This document shows, piece by piece, positions 27,597 through 34,824 of a stretch of DNA of 34,824 nt. Where the stretch lies: contig JASHQL010000275.1 in NCBI GenBank assembly GCA_030039155.1, positions 1 through 34,824 of the forward strand. The letters run 5' to 3'. This DNA comes from Streptosporangiaceae bacterium (GTDB lineage Bacteria; Actinomycetota; Actinomycetes; Streptosporangiales; Streptosporangiaceae). Within the stretch, counting starts at the first letter, position 1; each line of letters opens with the position of its first letter. Made by a program: the position numbers and the translations under genes. The notes below the pieces were generated by a model. The model worked only from the letters and a program-made list of their open reading frames with translations, ran no database searches and was not told the origin of the DNA.

Positions 27597-28543
27597 AGGC
27601 ACACCCTCTCCCTGATGCCGGCGAACAGGTCGTCTTCCGGCAGTTGCGTGTCAACCACCGATCTGGCCAAATGATAGTCCTCGGTCGGCCACGCGGCCCG
27701 CTGGGCCTCGACCGGGCAGGCGAACCAGGAACCGTCAGGGTCGACCTGGGTGGCGTGCGCCTTCAGCGCCAGGTTCCTGGTCTCGAAGTAGTCACCGCAG
27801 GCCACCCTGGTGGTGATCTCAAGCGGCGGCTCCTCCGGGTCGTCCTCCCAGCTGGCCAGCCAGTCACCGTAGGAGGACTTGAGCCCGCGCCTGACCATCT
27901 CCTCGTGCAGCGCCGTGATCTTCGCCTTGTGGAAGGTCAGGAAGTAATAGAGCTTCAGCGGCTGCCACGGCTCGCCAAGGCCCTGGTACCGGTCGGGATC
28001 GGCGGCAGCCTCGAACGCCTCGATCGACACCTCGTGGCACTTGATGTGGTCGGGATGCGGGTATCCGCCGTCCTCGTCGTAGGTGAGGATCACGTGCGGC
28101 CTGAAGTCGCGGACCGCCAGCACCAGCGGCGCGGCCGCGGTCTGCAGCGGCTGCACCGCGAAGCAGCCGTCAGGCAGCGGCGGCTTCGGGTCGCCTTCGG
28201 GCAGGCCGGAGTCCACGAAGCCGAGGAACCGCTGCTGCACGCCGAGTATCTCCCTGGCCCTGGCCATCTCGGCCCGCCTGACCGCCGGCAGGTCGGCCCT
28301 GACCTCCGGCTTGTCCATCGCCTTGTTCAGGATGTCGCCGCGCTCGCCGCCGGTCAGCGTGCAGACAAGTACCTGCACGCCATCGGCCGCGTACCTGGCC
28401 ATCGTCGCCGCGCCCTTGCTCGACTCGTCGTCGGGGTGGGCATGCACGGCCATCAGCCGCAGCTCGCCGCTGGCGAGCTGAGGGCAGTCGGCTTCCGCCA
28501 TCAGGGCGGTGACATCGGCATGACCGGGGGCGGTGGCGGGCAC
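27593..28543 (-). CDS. mca: mycothiol S-conjugate amidase
   Basis: Mca hydrolyses mycothiol adducts of electrophiles into GlcN-Ins and an N-acetyl-cysteine mercapturate that is exported, in the cytosol. The zinc site is visible in AHPDDE (His36 and Asp39 from the chosen start) and in the PHPDH block near residues 163-166. LTYDEDGGYPHPDH and LTFHKAKITALHEEM are typical of Mca rather than the paralogue MshB. The length of 316 residues is slightly above the usual 290. GTG 28543, with GAGGAG 11 bases upstream, is preferred; ATG further in (MAEADCPQL) lacks a ribosome-binding site. It is divergent from greA. Confidence 0.93.
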   Translation of the reverse strand: MPATAPGHADVTALMAEADCPQLASGELRLMAVHAHPDDESSKGAATMARYAADGVQVLVCTLTGGERGDILNKAMDKPEVRADLPAVRRAEMARAREILGVQQRFLGFVDSGLPEGDPKPPLPDGCFAVQPLQTAAAPLVLAVRDFRPHVILTYDEDGGYPHPDHIKCHEVSIEAFEAAADPDRYQGLGEPWQPLKLYYFLTFHKAKITALHEEMVRRGLKSSYGDWLASWEDDPEEPPLEITTRVACGDYFETRNLALKAHATQVDPDGSWFACPVEAQRAAWPTEDYHLARSVVDTQLPEDDLFAGIRERVCL

Positions 28544-28882
28544 GGTAGGAATCTCTCCTCGGGGAGCGAGCTCATAAGCGGCATTTACCGCATAACTACC
28601 GGCAGGATGGGCAAGCTCGCTGGCAGCTTTACCGACCACCGGAAGGCTCATTGTGCAGCACAACGTCGCCCGGCTGATAAGGAATTCCCGCAGGCAGGCT
28701 GGCCAGGACCGGCCCGCGACTGCGGCAGCCGCAGGCTGCCTGACCGGCCGCAAGGTCGCCAGTCAGCCCGGCAAAGCCCATTGACAGGCGCGAGACACTC
28801 ACCGAGCCTTGTTAGCCTCGAAGGATTACCCCCTGGGGTCAACGCCCCGCGGAGCGAATGTTCGCTTAGCCAAGGAGTTCCC
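28544..28882. other. 339-base divergent region between mca and greA
   Basis: No gene is supported here. It must hold both promoters. I see a perfect dyad TTGTGC-A-GCACAA at 28651-28663, a consensus TTGACA at 28781-28786 without a matching -10 at normal distance, and AGCGAA-TG-TTCGCT at 28853-28866 just before the greA Shine-Dalgarno. These could be operator or leader elements; none matches a motif I know. Confidence 0.5.
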
Positions 28883-29383
28883 GTGACCGAAACCCGCGAC
28901 GACACAGTCAACTGGCTCACTCAAGAGGCCTACCAGAGGCTCAAGGGTGAGCTTGACTACCTGTCGGGTCCGGGCCGGGTCGAGATCGCCAAGAAGATCG
29001 AGGCGGCCAGGGAAGAGGGTGACCTGCGGGAGAACGGCGGCTATCACGCCGCCAAGGACCAGCAGGGCATGCAGGAGGCCAGGATCGTCCAGCTCACCCA
29101 CATCCTGGAGAACGCCAAGGTCGGCGAGCCGCCGCGCACCGAGGGAGTGGTCGGGCCCGGCATGACCGTGACGGTCAGGTTCGAGGGTGACGAGGACGAG
29201 GTGACGTTCCTGCTGGCATCGCGCGAGGAGAGCGGCACGCCGATCGACGTGTACTCGCCGCGGTCCCCGCTTGGCAGCGCCATCTCCGGCAAGAAGGTCG
29301 GCGAGATGGCCACGTACACGCTGCCGAACGGCCGCTCGGCCACGGTCGAGATCCTCGAGGCCGTGCCGTACGTCGGCATGTAA
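28883..29383 (+). CDS. greA: transcript cleavage factor GreA
   Basis: GreA enters the RNA polymerase secondary channel and stimulates cleavage of backtracked transcripts. The 166-residue protein has the N-terminal coiled coil (about 12-80) with the conserved tip acids Asp47 and Glu50 in EEGDLREN, then YHAAKDQQG, and the C-terminal FKBP-like globular domain ending in PNGRSATVEILEAVPY. GTG 28883 has AAGGAG 5 bases upstream, which fixes the start well inside a longer non-coding frame. It is next to mca, as in mycobacteria. It is monocistronic and converges on the dioxygenase gene. Confidence 0.96.
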   Translation: MTETRDDTVNWLTQEAYQRLKGELDYLSGPGRVEIAKKIEAAREEGDLRENGGYHAAKDQQGMQEARIVQLTHILENAKVGEPPRTEGVVGPGMTVTVRFEGDEDEVTFLLASREESGTPIDVYSPRSPLGSAISGKKVGEMATYTLPNGRSATVEILEAVPYVGM

Positions 29384-29428
29384 ACCCGCTGAGCGACGTC
29401 GGCCGCGGCGGCTCGGCCTGGCCGGCGG

Positions 29429-30229
29429 TCACTCCCCCGCTGGGGTGCCGGCCCCGCCTGGCCCCCCAGGCTCAGCGCCGCCGGCCAGCCAGGCCCGCGG
29501 ATGCTGGCCGGCCACGAAGCCCAGGTACGGCGTCGGCTGGTTGAAGCCGAGCAGTTCCTGCAGCCGCGCCGGCAACGCCCTGACCTGGCCGAGGTCCGCG
29601 CTGAGCGAGTGCGCCTCGCACGGCCGCAGCCACGGCTTGAGGTAGTCGATGAGCACGCCGAGCCGCGGCCTGCCGGTCACGTTCGCGCCGCCGGCGTGCC
29701 AGAGGCGGCCGGAGAACAGCAGCACCGAGCCGGCCGGCATCTGCACGGGCACCGCGGCGGCCAGGTCCGGCTTGCCGTCCTGGCCGCGGTGGCTGCCGGG
29801 CACCACGAGGGTGGCGCCGTTCGCCGCGGTGAAGTCATCGAGCGCCCACATCGCGGTGAGCATCAGGTCACGGTCCCGCGGCAGCGGGTAGATGCCCTGC
29901 TCGTAATGCAGCGGCTGCGCCGTCTGCCCTGGGCTGATCTCGGTGGCCTGGGTCAGGCTGAACTGCGAGCCAGCGCCAAGCACGCGGTCGGCCAGGTCAA
30001 GCACGGCAGGGTCGAGCGCGGCGGCGTCCATGCAGCGGGTCCGGGACAGCAGCGCCCACACCCGCCTGGTCCGCGAGCCGTCGAACCCGGTGCCCCAGCC
30101 GGCCTCGGCAATCAGCCCGCCGATCTCCGCGCGAGCCCGGCCGAGCAGCGGCTCGCTCAGCCTGGCCGGCAGGACCAGGTATCCGTTCGCAGACAGCTCT
30201 GCGTGCAGCGCCGCACCGTCGTCCGGCAC
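29429..30229 (-). CDS. phytanoyl-CoA dioxygenase (PhyH)-like Fe(II)/2OG enzyme
   Basis: The 266-residue protein has the PhyH core: PLHYEQG (His108, Glu110), MWALDDFTAANGATLVVPGSH, the distal LWHAGGANVTGRPRLG (His178, Arg189) and a cupin-type beta pattern. Fe(II)/2-oxoglutarate oxygenases usually have H-x-D as the first metal ligands; here it reads H-x-E, still able to bind iron but worth noting. Likely reaction: hydroxylation of an unknown small molecule. GTG 30229 starts 5 bases after the MFS stop, with GAGG directly before it, so it is probably co-transcribed with and perhaps coupled to the exporter. The frame upstream of it is only antisense MFS. Confidence 0.85.
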   Translation of the reverse strand: MPDDGAALHAELSANGYLVLPARLSEPLLGRARAEIGGLIAEAGWGTGFDGSRTRRVWALLSRTRCMDAAALDPAVLDLADRVLGAGSQFSLTQATEISPGQTAQPLHYEQGIYPLPRDRDLMLTAMWALDDFTAANGATLVVPGSHRGQDGKPDLAAAVPVQMPAGSVLLFSGRLWHAGGANVTGRPRLGVLIDYLKPWLRPCEAHSLSADLGQVRALPARLQELLGFNQPTPYLGFVAGQHPRAWLAGGAEPGGPGGAGTPAGE

Positions 30230-30234
30230 CCTCG

Positions 30235-31809
30235 CTAGGCGCCGACCGCGAGCTCCGGCTCCGGCTGCTGCTCGGCAGCTGGCGGCCCGTCGCTGCGGCC
30301 GCGCAGCGGCACCTCCTTGAGGCACAGCGCCAGGATGAACACCCCGACCGTGGCCGGGATCGTCCACCAGAACACGCCGTCGATGGCGTGCCCGATCGCG
30401 TAGAACGCCGCGTCCTTGATCACGGCGGGCAGGTTGTTGATCTTGACGGGGTCGAAGCTGCCGTCGCTGCTGCCCAGGTGCACGCCGGGCAGCCGGGCCG
30501 CCATCGCCTCGTTCAGCCGCCTGATGAAGATCGCGCCGAACAGCGCCACGCCGATCGACCCGCCGATCTGCTGGAAGAACGCGCGCGCGCTGCTGGCCAC
30601 GCCCATGTCGTTCGGGCCGACGCTGTTCTGCACGATCAGCGAGGTGATCTGCATCAGGAAGCCCATGCCGATGCCGAGCACCACGAAGCACAGGGCCGAC
30701 TCCCACCTGGTGGTGTGCGCATCCAGATGGGTCAGCAACCAGATGCCCAGGGTCATGATCACGCCGCCGATGACCGGCAGGATCTTGTACCGGCCGGTCC
30801 TGCTGGTGACCATGCCGGAGATCAGCGAGGTGGTGGTCGCGCCGAGCATCATCGGGATCAGCAGCAGGCCGCTGACCGTGGGCGATGCATGCTGGGCCGT
30901 CTGCTGGTACAGCGGCAGGAAGGTCATCGCGCCGAGCATGGCGAAGCCGAGCAGCGCGCTCATCGCGGACGCCAGCGAGAAGTTGCGCACCTTGAACACG
31001 TGCAGCGGCATCATCGGCTCCGCCGCCCGGCCCTCCACCAGGAAGAACGCGCCGATGGCGAGAATCGAGATGGCTCCGAGCCCGAGGATCTGCCAGGAGG
31101 TCCAGCCGTACTGGGTGCCGCCCCAGGTGGTCAGCAGCACGATCGAGGTGGCGCCGATGGCGATGACGACCGCGCCCAGGTAGTCGATCGTGTGCTTGAT
31201 CACCTTGCGCGGCAGGTGCAGCGTGAGGAACAGGTAGATCAGCGCGGCGCCGCCGATCGGCATGTTGATGTAGAAGATCCAGCGCCAGCCCCAGCTGTCG
31301 GTGATGGCGCCGCCGACCAGCGGGCCGGCGATCATGGCCAGCGTCATCGCGGCCATCATGTAGCCCATGTACTGGCCGCGCTCGCGCGGCGAGACCATGT
31401 CGCCGATGGTGGCGATCGCGCCCACCATCAGGCCGCCGGCCCCAAGGCCCTGCAGCGCGCGGAACGCGATCAGCATGTTCATCGAGGTGGACAGCCCCGA
31501 CAGCGCCGAGCCGATCAGGAACACCACGATGGCGATCATCAGCCAGCGCTTGCGGCCGTACTGGTCGCCGAGCTTGCCGTACAGCGGCGTGGTGACGGTG
31601 GAGGCGAGGATGTAGGCGGTGACGACCCAGGACAGGTGGTTCAGCCCGTGCAGGTCACCGACGATGCGCGGCAGCGCGGTGGACACCACGAGCTGGTCGA
31701 GCATCGCGATGATCAGCGCCAGCAGCAAGCCCGGCAGGACGATCAGCACCTCACGGCGCGGTCCGTTGGTAACCTGCGCCGACGCCGCCGTCGCCTGGTT
31801 GTCGGTCAT
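30235..31809 (-). CDS. MFS multidrug exporter (DHA2, 14-helix type)
   Basis: The 524-residue protein has about 14 hydrophobic helices and DHA2 signatures: motif A GKLGDQYGRKR between helices 2 and 3, an LDxTVVN-like MLDQLVVSTALPRIV in helix 1, and GPLVGG in helix 5 (motif C). It should pump small hydrophobic or cationic compounds out by proton antiport in the cytoplasmic membrane. ATG 31809 has GGAAG just upstream; the extra 24 codons of the longer frame are Arg-rich non-membrane sequence. It lies in an operon with the PhyH-like oxygenase and is divergent from a TetR regulator with two matched operators. Confidence 0.95.
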   Translation of the reverse strand: MTDNQATAASAQVTNGPRREVLIVLPGLLLALIIAMLDQLVVSTALPRIVGDLHGLNHLSWVVTAYILASTVTTPLYGKLGDQYGRKRWLMIAIVVFLIGSALSGLSTSMNMLIAFRALQGLGAGGLMVGAIATIGDMVSPRERGQYMGYMMAAMTLAMIAGPLVGGAITDSWGWRWIFYINMPIGGAALIYLFLTLHLPRKVIKHTIDYLGAVVIAIGATSIVLLTTWGGTQYGWTSWQILGLGAISILAIGAFFLVEGRAAEPMMPLHVFKVRNFSLASAMSALLGFAMLGAMTFLPLYQQTAQHASPTVSGLLLIPMMLGATTTSLISGMVTSRTGRYKILPVIGGVIMTLGIWLLTHLDAHTTRWESALCFVVLGIGMGFLMQITSLIVQNSVGPNDMGVASSARAFFQQIGGSIGVALFGAIFIRRLNEAMAARLPGVHLGSSDGSFDPVKINNLPAVIKDAAFYAIGHAIDGVFWWTIPATVGVFILALCLKEVPLRGRSDGPPAAEQQPEPELAVGA

Positions 31810-31991
31810 CTGCTTCCCGCTCCTCGTCTCGTCCCGCCCGTACCGGCCGCCTACCCGACAACGCCGGAGGCAGCCGCGCAATGCCCGTCTCAGCCAGGCG
31901 ATTCCCGTCCAGGGAGAACCTCACCCGTGCCCACCGGGTCCGCCCGTCATGCGGTAGATGCCCAGGTTCTGCGGTGCGGCGACTTCCTACT

Positions 31992-32058
31992 TACTTGCCG
32001 ACCGGCTAGCATCCATCCAAGGGCTACAGTATGCTGCTTACTAACCGGCCGTCAAGTA
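31992..32058 (-). promoter_or_regulatory. MFS promoter flanked by two matched TetR operators
   Basis: On the minus strand TTGACG (32050-32055), 18 bases and TACTGT (32026-32031) form a promoter. Two 20-bp dyads, 31992-32011 and the reverse complement of 32039-32058, agree at 16 of 20 positions (TACTTG, one variable base, CG, one variable, CCGG, one variable, TAG, one variable, A). Their centres are 47 bp apart. One covers the -35, the other lies just downstream of the start site, a layout suited to repression by the adjacent TetR protein. Confidence 0.65.
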
Positions 32059-32095
32059 GATTACGCCGGCGGCAGAGAAGGCAGGAACGCGACCC

Positions 32096-32686
32096 ATGAG
32101 TGAGCCAGCGCGCTCGCACCGCGAGCACCGGGACACCAGGTCCCGGCTGTGCCAGCTCGCTCTTGAGCTCTTCGCCGAGCAGGGCTACGAGAAGACCTCG
32201 CTGCGCGAGATCGCGGAGCAGCTCGGCGTCACCAAGGCCGCGCTTTACTACTACTTCAAGTCCAAGGAAGACATCGTCCGCAGCCTGGTCGAGGACTACT
32301 TCACCGCCATCGACGACCTCATCGCCTGGGCCAAGGACCGGCCGCGGGACCGGGAGACCAGGGCCGAGCTGGTGCGCAGGTACCTGGACATCGTCGCCGA
32401 CGGCAGCGAGGTGTTCAAGATGCTGCAGCAGAACCAGGCGGCGGTCAGCGGCCTGGCGGCGGCCAAGGAGCGCGGCGAGCTGTTCAGGGAGCGGATGGAC
32501 GCGCTGGTCGCCCTGCTCACCGGCCCCGATGCGCCGCTCGCCGACCAGCTCAGGGCGGCCTCCTGCCTGATGGCGATCAGCGTGGGCTGCCTGCACTTCC
32601 GCGACCGGGCCGACGACCCTGCCCAGCTGCACGACGCGGTGCTCGAGGTGGCGCTCGGCCTGGTCGACCCGATCCCGGTGCCCTAA
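32096..32686 (+). CDS. TetR-family regulator of the divergent MFS operon
   Basis: A 196-residue repressor with a textbook helix-turn-helix at about residues 15-58 (LCQLALELFAEQGYEKTSLREIA, then LGVTKAALYYYFKSKEDI). The C-terminal ligand domain is all helical without a family-specific motif. ATG 32096 has AGGA 8 bases upstream. Its matched operators lie in the 286-base divergent region, so it probably represses the exporter/oxygenase operon and possibly itself, relieved by the exported compound. Its TAA stop shares bases with the TAG stop of the convergent AsnC gene (32683-32686). Confidence 0.93.
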   Translation: MSEPARSHREHRDTRSRLCQLALELFAEQGYEKTSLREIAEQLGVTKAALYYYFKSKEDIVRSLVEDYFTAIDDLIAWAKDRPRDRETRAELVRRYLDIVADGSEVFKMLQQNQAAVSGLAAAKERGELFRERMDALVALLTGPDAPLADQLRAASCLMAISVGCLHFRDRADDPAQLHDAVLEVALGLVDPIPVP

Positions 32687-33159
32687 CCGGCGGGGACGGC
32701 CGCGGTCGCGCGGACCAGCGGCAGCATCCGGTACGGCACCGGGGTGTCGAGCACGATCACCGTCGAGGTGCGCAGCACCCCGGCGACCTCCACGATCGCG
32801 TCGATCACCCGCTGCAGGTCGGCGTTGCTGCGCGCCACCACCCGGCAGAGCATGTCGCCGGCCCCGGTGATGGTGTGCGCCTCGAGTACCTCGGCGATCA
32901 TCGCCAGCCGGGCCGCGACCGGATCGTGCCCGCCCGCCTGCCTGATCTCCAGCGTGACGAACGCCATCACCCCGTGATCGAGCGCGGCCGGGCTGACATC
33001 GGGCCCGTAGCCGCTGATCACCCCGCGCGCCTGCAGCCGGTCCAGCCGCGCCTGCACGGTGCCGCGCGCGACCCCGAGCCGCCGCGACGCCTCGAGCACG
33101 CCGACCCGCGGCTCGGCGGTGAGCAATTCGATGAGCCGGGCGTCAAGCTGGTCAAGCAC
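32683..33159 (-). CDS. Lrp/AsnC-family regulator, probably of the divergent hpd gene
   Basis: The 158-residue protein is a normal Lrp/AsnC size: an N-terminal helix-turn-helix (DARLIELLTAEPRVGVLEASRRLGVARGTVQARLDRLQARGVI, shown here only as residues 5-47 by position) and a C-terminal RAM ligand domain (VMAFVTLEIRQ, AHTITGAGDMLCRVVARSNAD). These form octamers that sense amino acids or related metabolites. The start is GTG 33159; TACAGT (a -10) lies 8 bases before it and there is no Shine-Dalgarno, which fits a leaderless message. TTG 33168 is an alternative. Divergence from 4-hydroxyphenylpyruvate dioxygenase, and a perfect palindrome between, suggest it senses tyrosine or a tyrosine breakdown product. 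Confidence 0.88.
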   Translation of the reverse strand: MLDQLDARLIELLTAEPRVGVLEASRRLGVARGTVQARLDRLQARGVISGYGPDVSPAALDHGVMAFVTLEIRQAGGHDPVAARLAMIAEVLEAHTITGAGDMLCRVVARSNADLQRVIDAIVEVAGVLRTSTVIVLDTPVPYRMLPLVRATAAVPAG

Positions 33160-33208
33160 GGCTGTCAACTGTAGCAGACTGTACAGCCCTACCAGAGAAG
33201 GAACGAAG

Positions 33209-33231
33209 GTCCTAGGCAAATTGCCTAGGAC
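33209..33231. promoter_or_regulatory. perfect palindromic operator between AsnC and hpd genes
   Basis: The arms GTCCTAGGCAA and TTGCCTAGGAC are exact reverse complements around one central A. Lrp/AsnC sites are typically dyads of this length. The site lies about 50 bases upstream of the AsnC start and, with the candidate hpd promoter, spans roughly -48 to -70, a position compatible with activation of hpd. Confidence 0.7.
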
Positions 33232-33243
33232 AGAGGCGAGCAG

Positions 33244-33272
33244 TTGCACAGCTTGCCCTGCTGGCCGATGCT
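33244..33272 (+). promoter_or_regulatory. candidate hpd promoter
   Basis: TTGCAC (33244-33249), 17 bases and GATGCT (33267-33272). The -35 is good, the -10 weak, which fits a promoter that needs an activator bound at the upstream palindrome. The implied 5' leader is about 57 bases. Confidence 0.4.
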
Positions 33273-33278
33273 GCCTGA

Positions 33279-34460
<1,182 letters not shown>

Positions 34461-34464
34461 CCGC

Positions 34465-34512
34465 ACGTTTGCGGTTTTGGTGTCGCTGGAGCGACACCAA
34501 AACCGCAAACGT
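34465..34512. repeat. long palindrome, copy B of a dispersed structured repeat
   Basis: A perfect 22-bp stem (34465-34486 with 34491-34512) with a TGGA loop, starting 4 bases after the hpd stop. The arms carry ACGTTTG, two variable bases and GTTTTGGT, the same skeleton as copy A at 21835-21886. Where the two copies differ, both arms differ together, so pairing is kept. It may terminate hpd transcription, although no T-run follows the stem. Confidence 0.9.
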
Positions 34513-34652
34513 CATTGGGGCGCCTGGGCACCGGCCCGGCGGGCCGCAGCCGCGGGTACTGTGGTGATCACCGAACAGCAGGCCAGCGCCCCCGGCACAG
34601 CGCGATCAGCCAGCACAGGGGTCGTTCCCGTCATCGAAAGGGTCATCGGTCG

Positions 34653-34824
34653 ATGACGCAGCACTACGAGCAGGACGCCCAGCCTGCCTCCGCGTTGCCC
34701 GCGGCTCAGCCGTCGCCGTACCCGCAGCCTGGGCAAATGCCCGAGGCCTATCCCGCGCCGCCGCAGCCGGGCCGGCCAGGCTTCGGCGCGGCGCCGGGCC
34801 AGGGCCGCCGCGGCCCGGCCTATG
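34653..34824 (+). CDS. 5' end of a Pro/Gln-rich protein (partial)
   Basis: A frame opens at ATG 34653 and is cut by the window edge after 57 codons. The visible part is disordered and rich in Pro, Gln, Ala and Tyr (EQDAQPASALPAAQPSPYPQP), then Gly/Arg-rich. Such N-termini commonly precede transmembrane domains in actinobacterial membrane proteins (for example RDD or DUF4190 types), but no domain is reached, so no function is assigned. The codon bias is normal. AAAGGG lies about 10 bases upstream, a weak ribosome-binding site. Confidence 0.6.
   Translation, partial: MTQHYEQDAQPASALPAAQPSPYPQPGQMPEAYPAPPQPGRPGFGAAPGQGRRGPAY

Noticed and set aside
28781-28818. greA promoter from consensus TTGACA
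   Set aside because: No acceptable -10 at 16-19 bases; TAGCCT is 26 bases away.

Overview
The window is a high-GC actinobacterial chromosome segment. Coding regions are strongly G/C-biased at third positions, antisense reading frames stay open for long stretches, and GTG starts are common. A mycothiol S-conjugate amidase (mca) puts it in the mycothiol-producing Actinomycetes. Arginine is often encoded by AGG, so it need not be Streptomyces, but the genus cannot be named from the sequence. I see no rRNA, tRNA, CRISPR array, transposase or prophage.

Layout. 1-127: 5' end of an unidentified minus-strand gene. 290-1006: ispD. 1022-8520: a minus-strand run (PIN-PhoH ATPase, cis-prenyltransferase, a hypothetical, a probable ribbon-helix-helix regulator with a palindrome on its start codon, a secreted NlpC/P60 peptidase, a YyaL-type thioredoxin-domain protein). 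8775-12105: a SqdB-like NDP-sugar enzyme, a strong terminator, then GTP-dependent PEP carboxykinase. 12138-17520: secreted functions (DUF2461 protein, propeller-like lipoprotein and C39-like peptidase in one operon; a separate S53 peptidase with a lectin tail). 17714-21813: MMPL transporter and aldo/keto reductase, divergent from a TetR regulator. 21897-26939: rhodanese, GNAT acetyltransferase, and a coupled SNF2 helicase/SWIM-finger pair. 27118-29383: a broken small membrane gene, a small membrane protein, mca and greA. 29429-32686: MFS exporter and Fe/2OG-dioxygenase-like gene facing a TetR regulator. 32683-34460: an Lrp/AsnC regulator divergent from 4-hydroxyphenylpyruvate dioxygenase. 34653-end: 5' end of a Pro/Gln-rich protein.

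The housekeeping backbone (phoH2, short cis-prenyltransferase, thioredoxin-domain protein, small membrane protein, mca, greA) matches, from memory, the neighbourhood around Rv1080c-Rv1095 of Mycobacterium tuberculosis. Here it is spread out by about 19 kb of other genes, so I read the window as an old conserved island plus accessory genes.

The least explained signal is a pair of long perfect palindromes, at 21835-21886 and 34465-34512. They share one sequence skeleton and differ by compensatory changes on both arms, as expected of a dispersed structured repeat or terminator family. Three regulator-operator pairs can also be read directly: RHH at 4865-4880, TetR at 31992-32058, and AsnC at 33209-33231.
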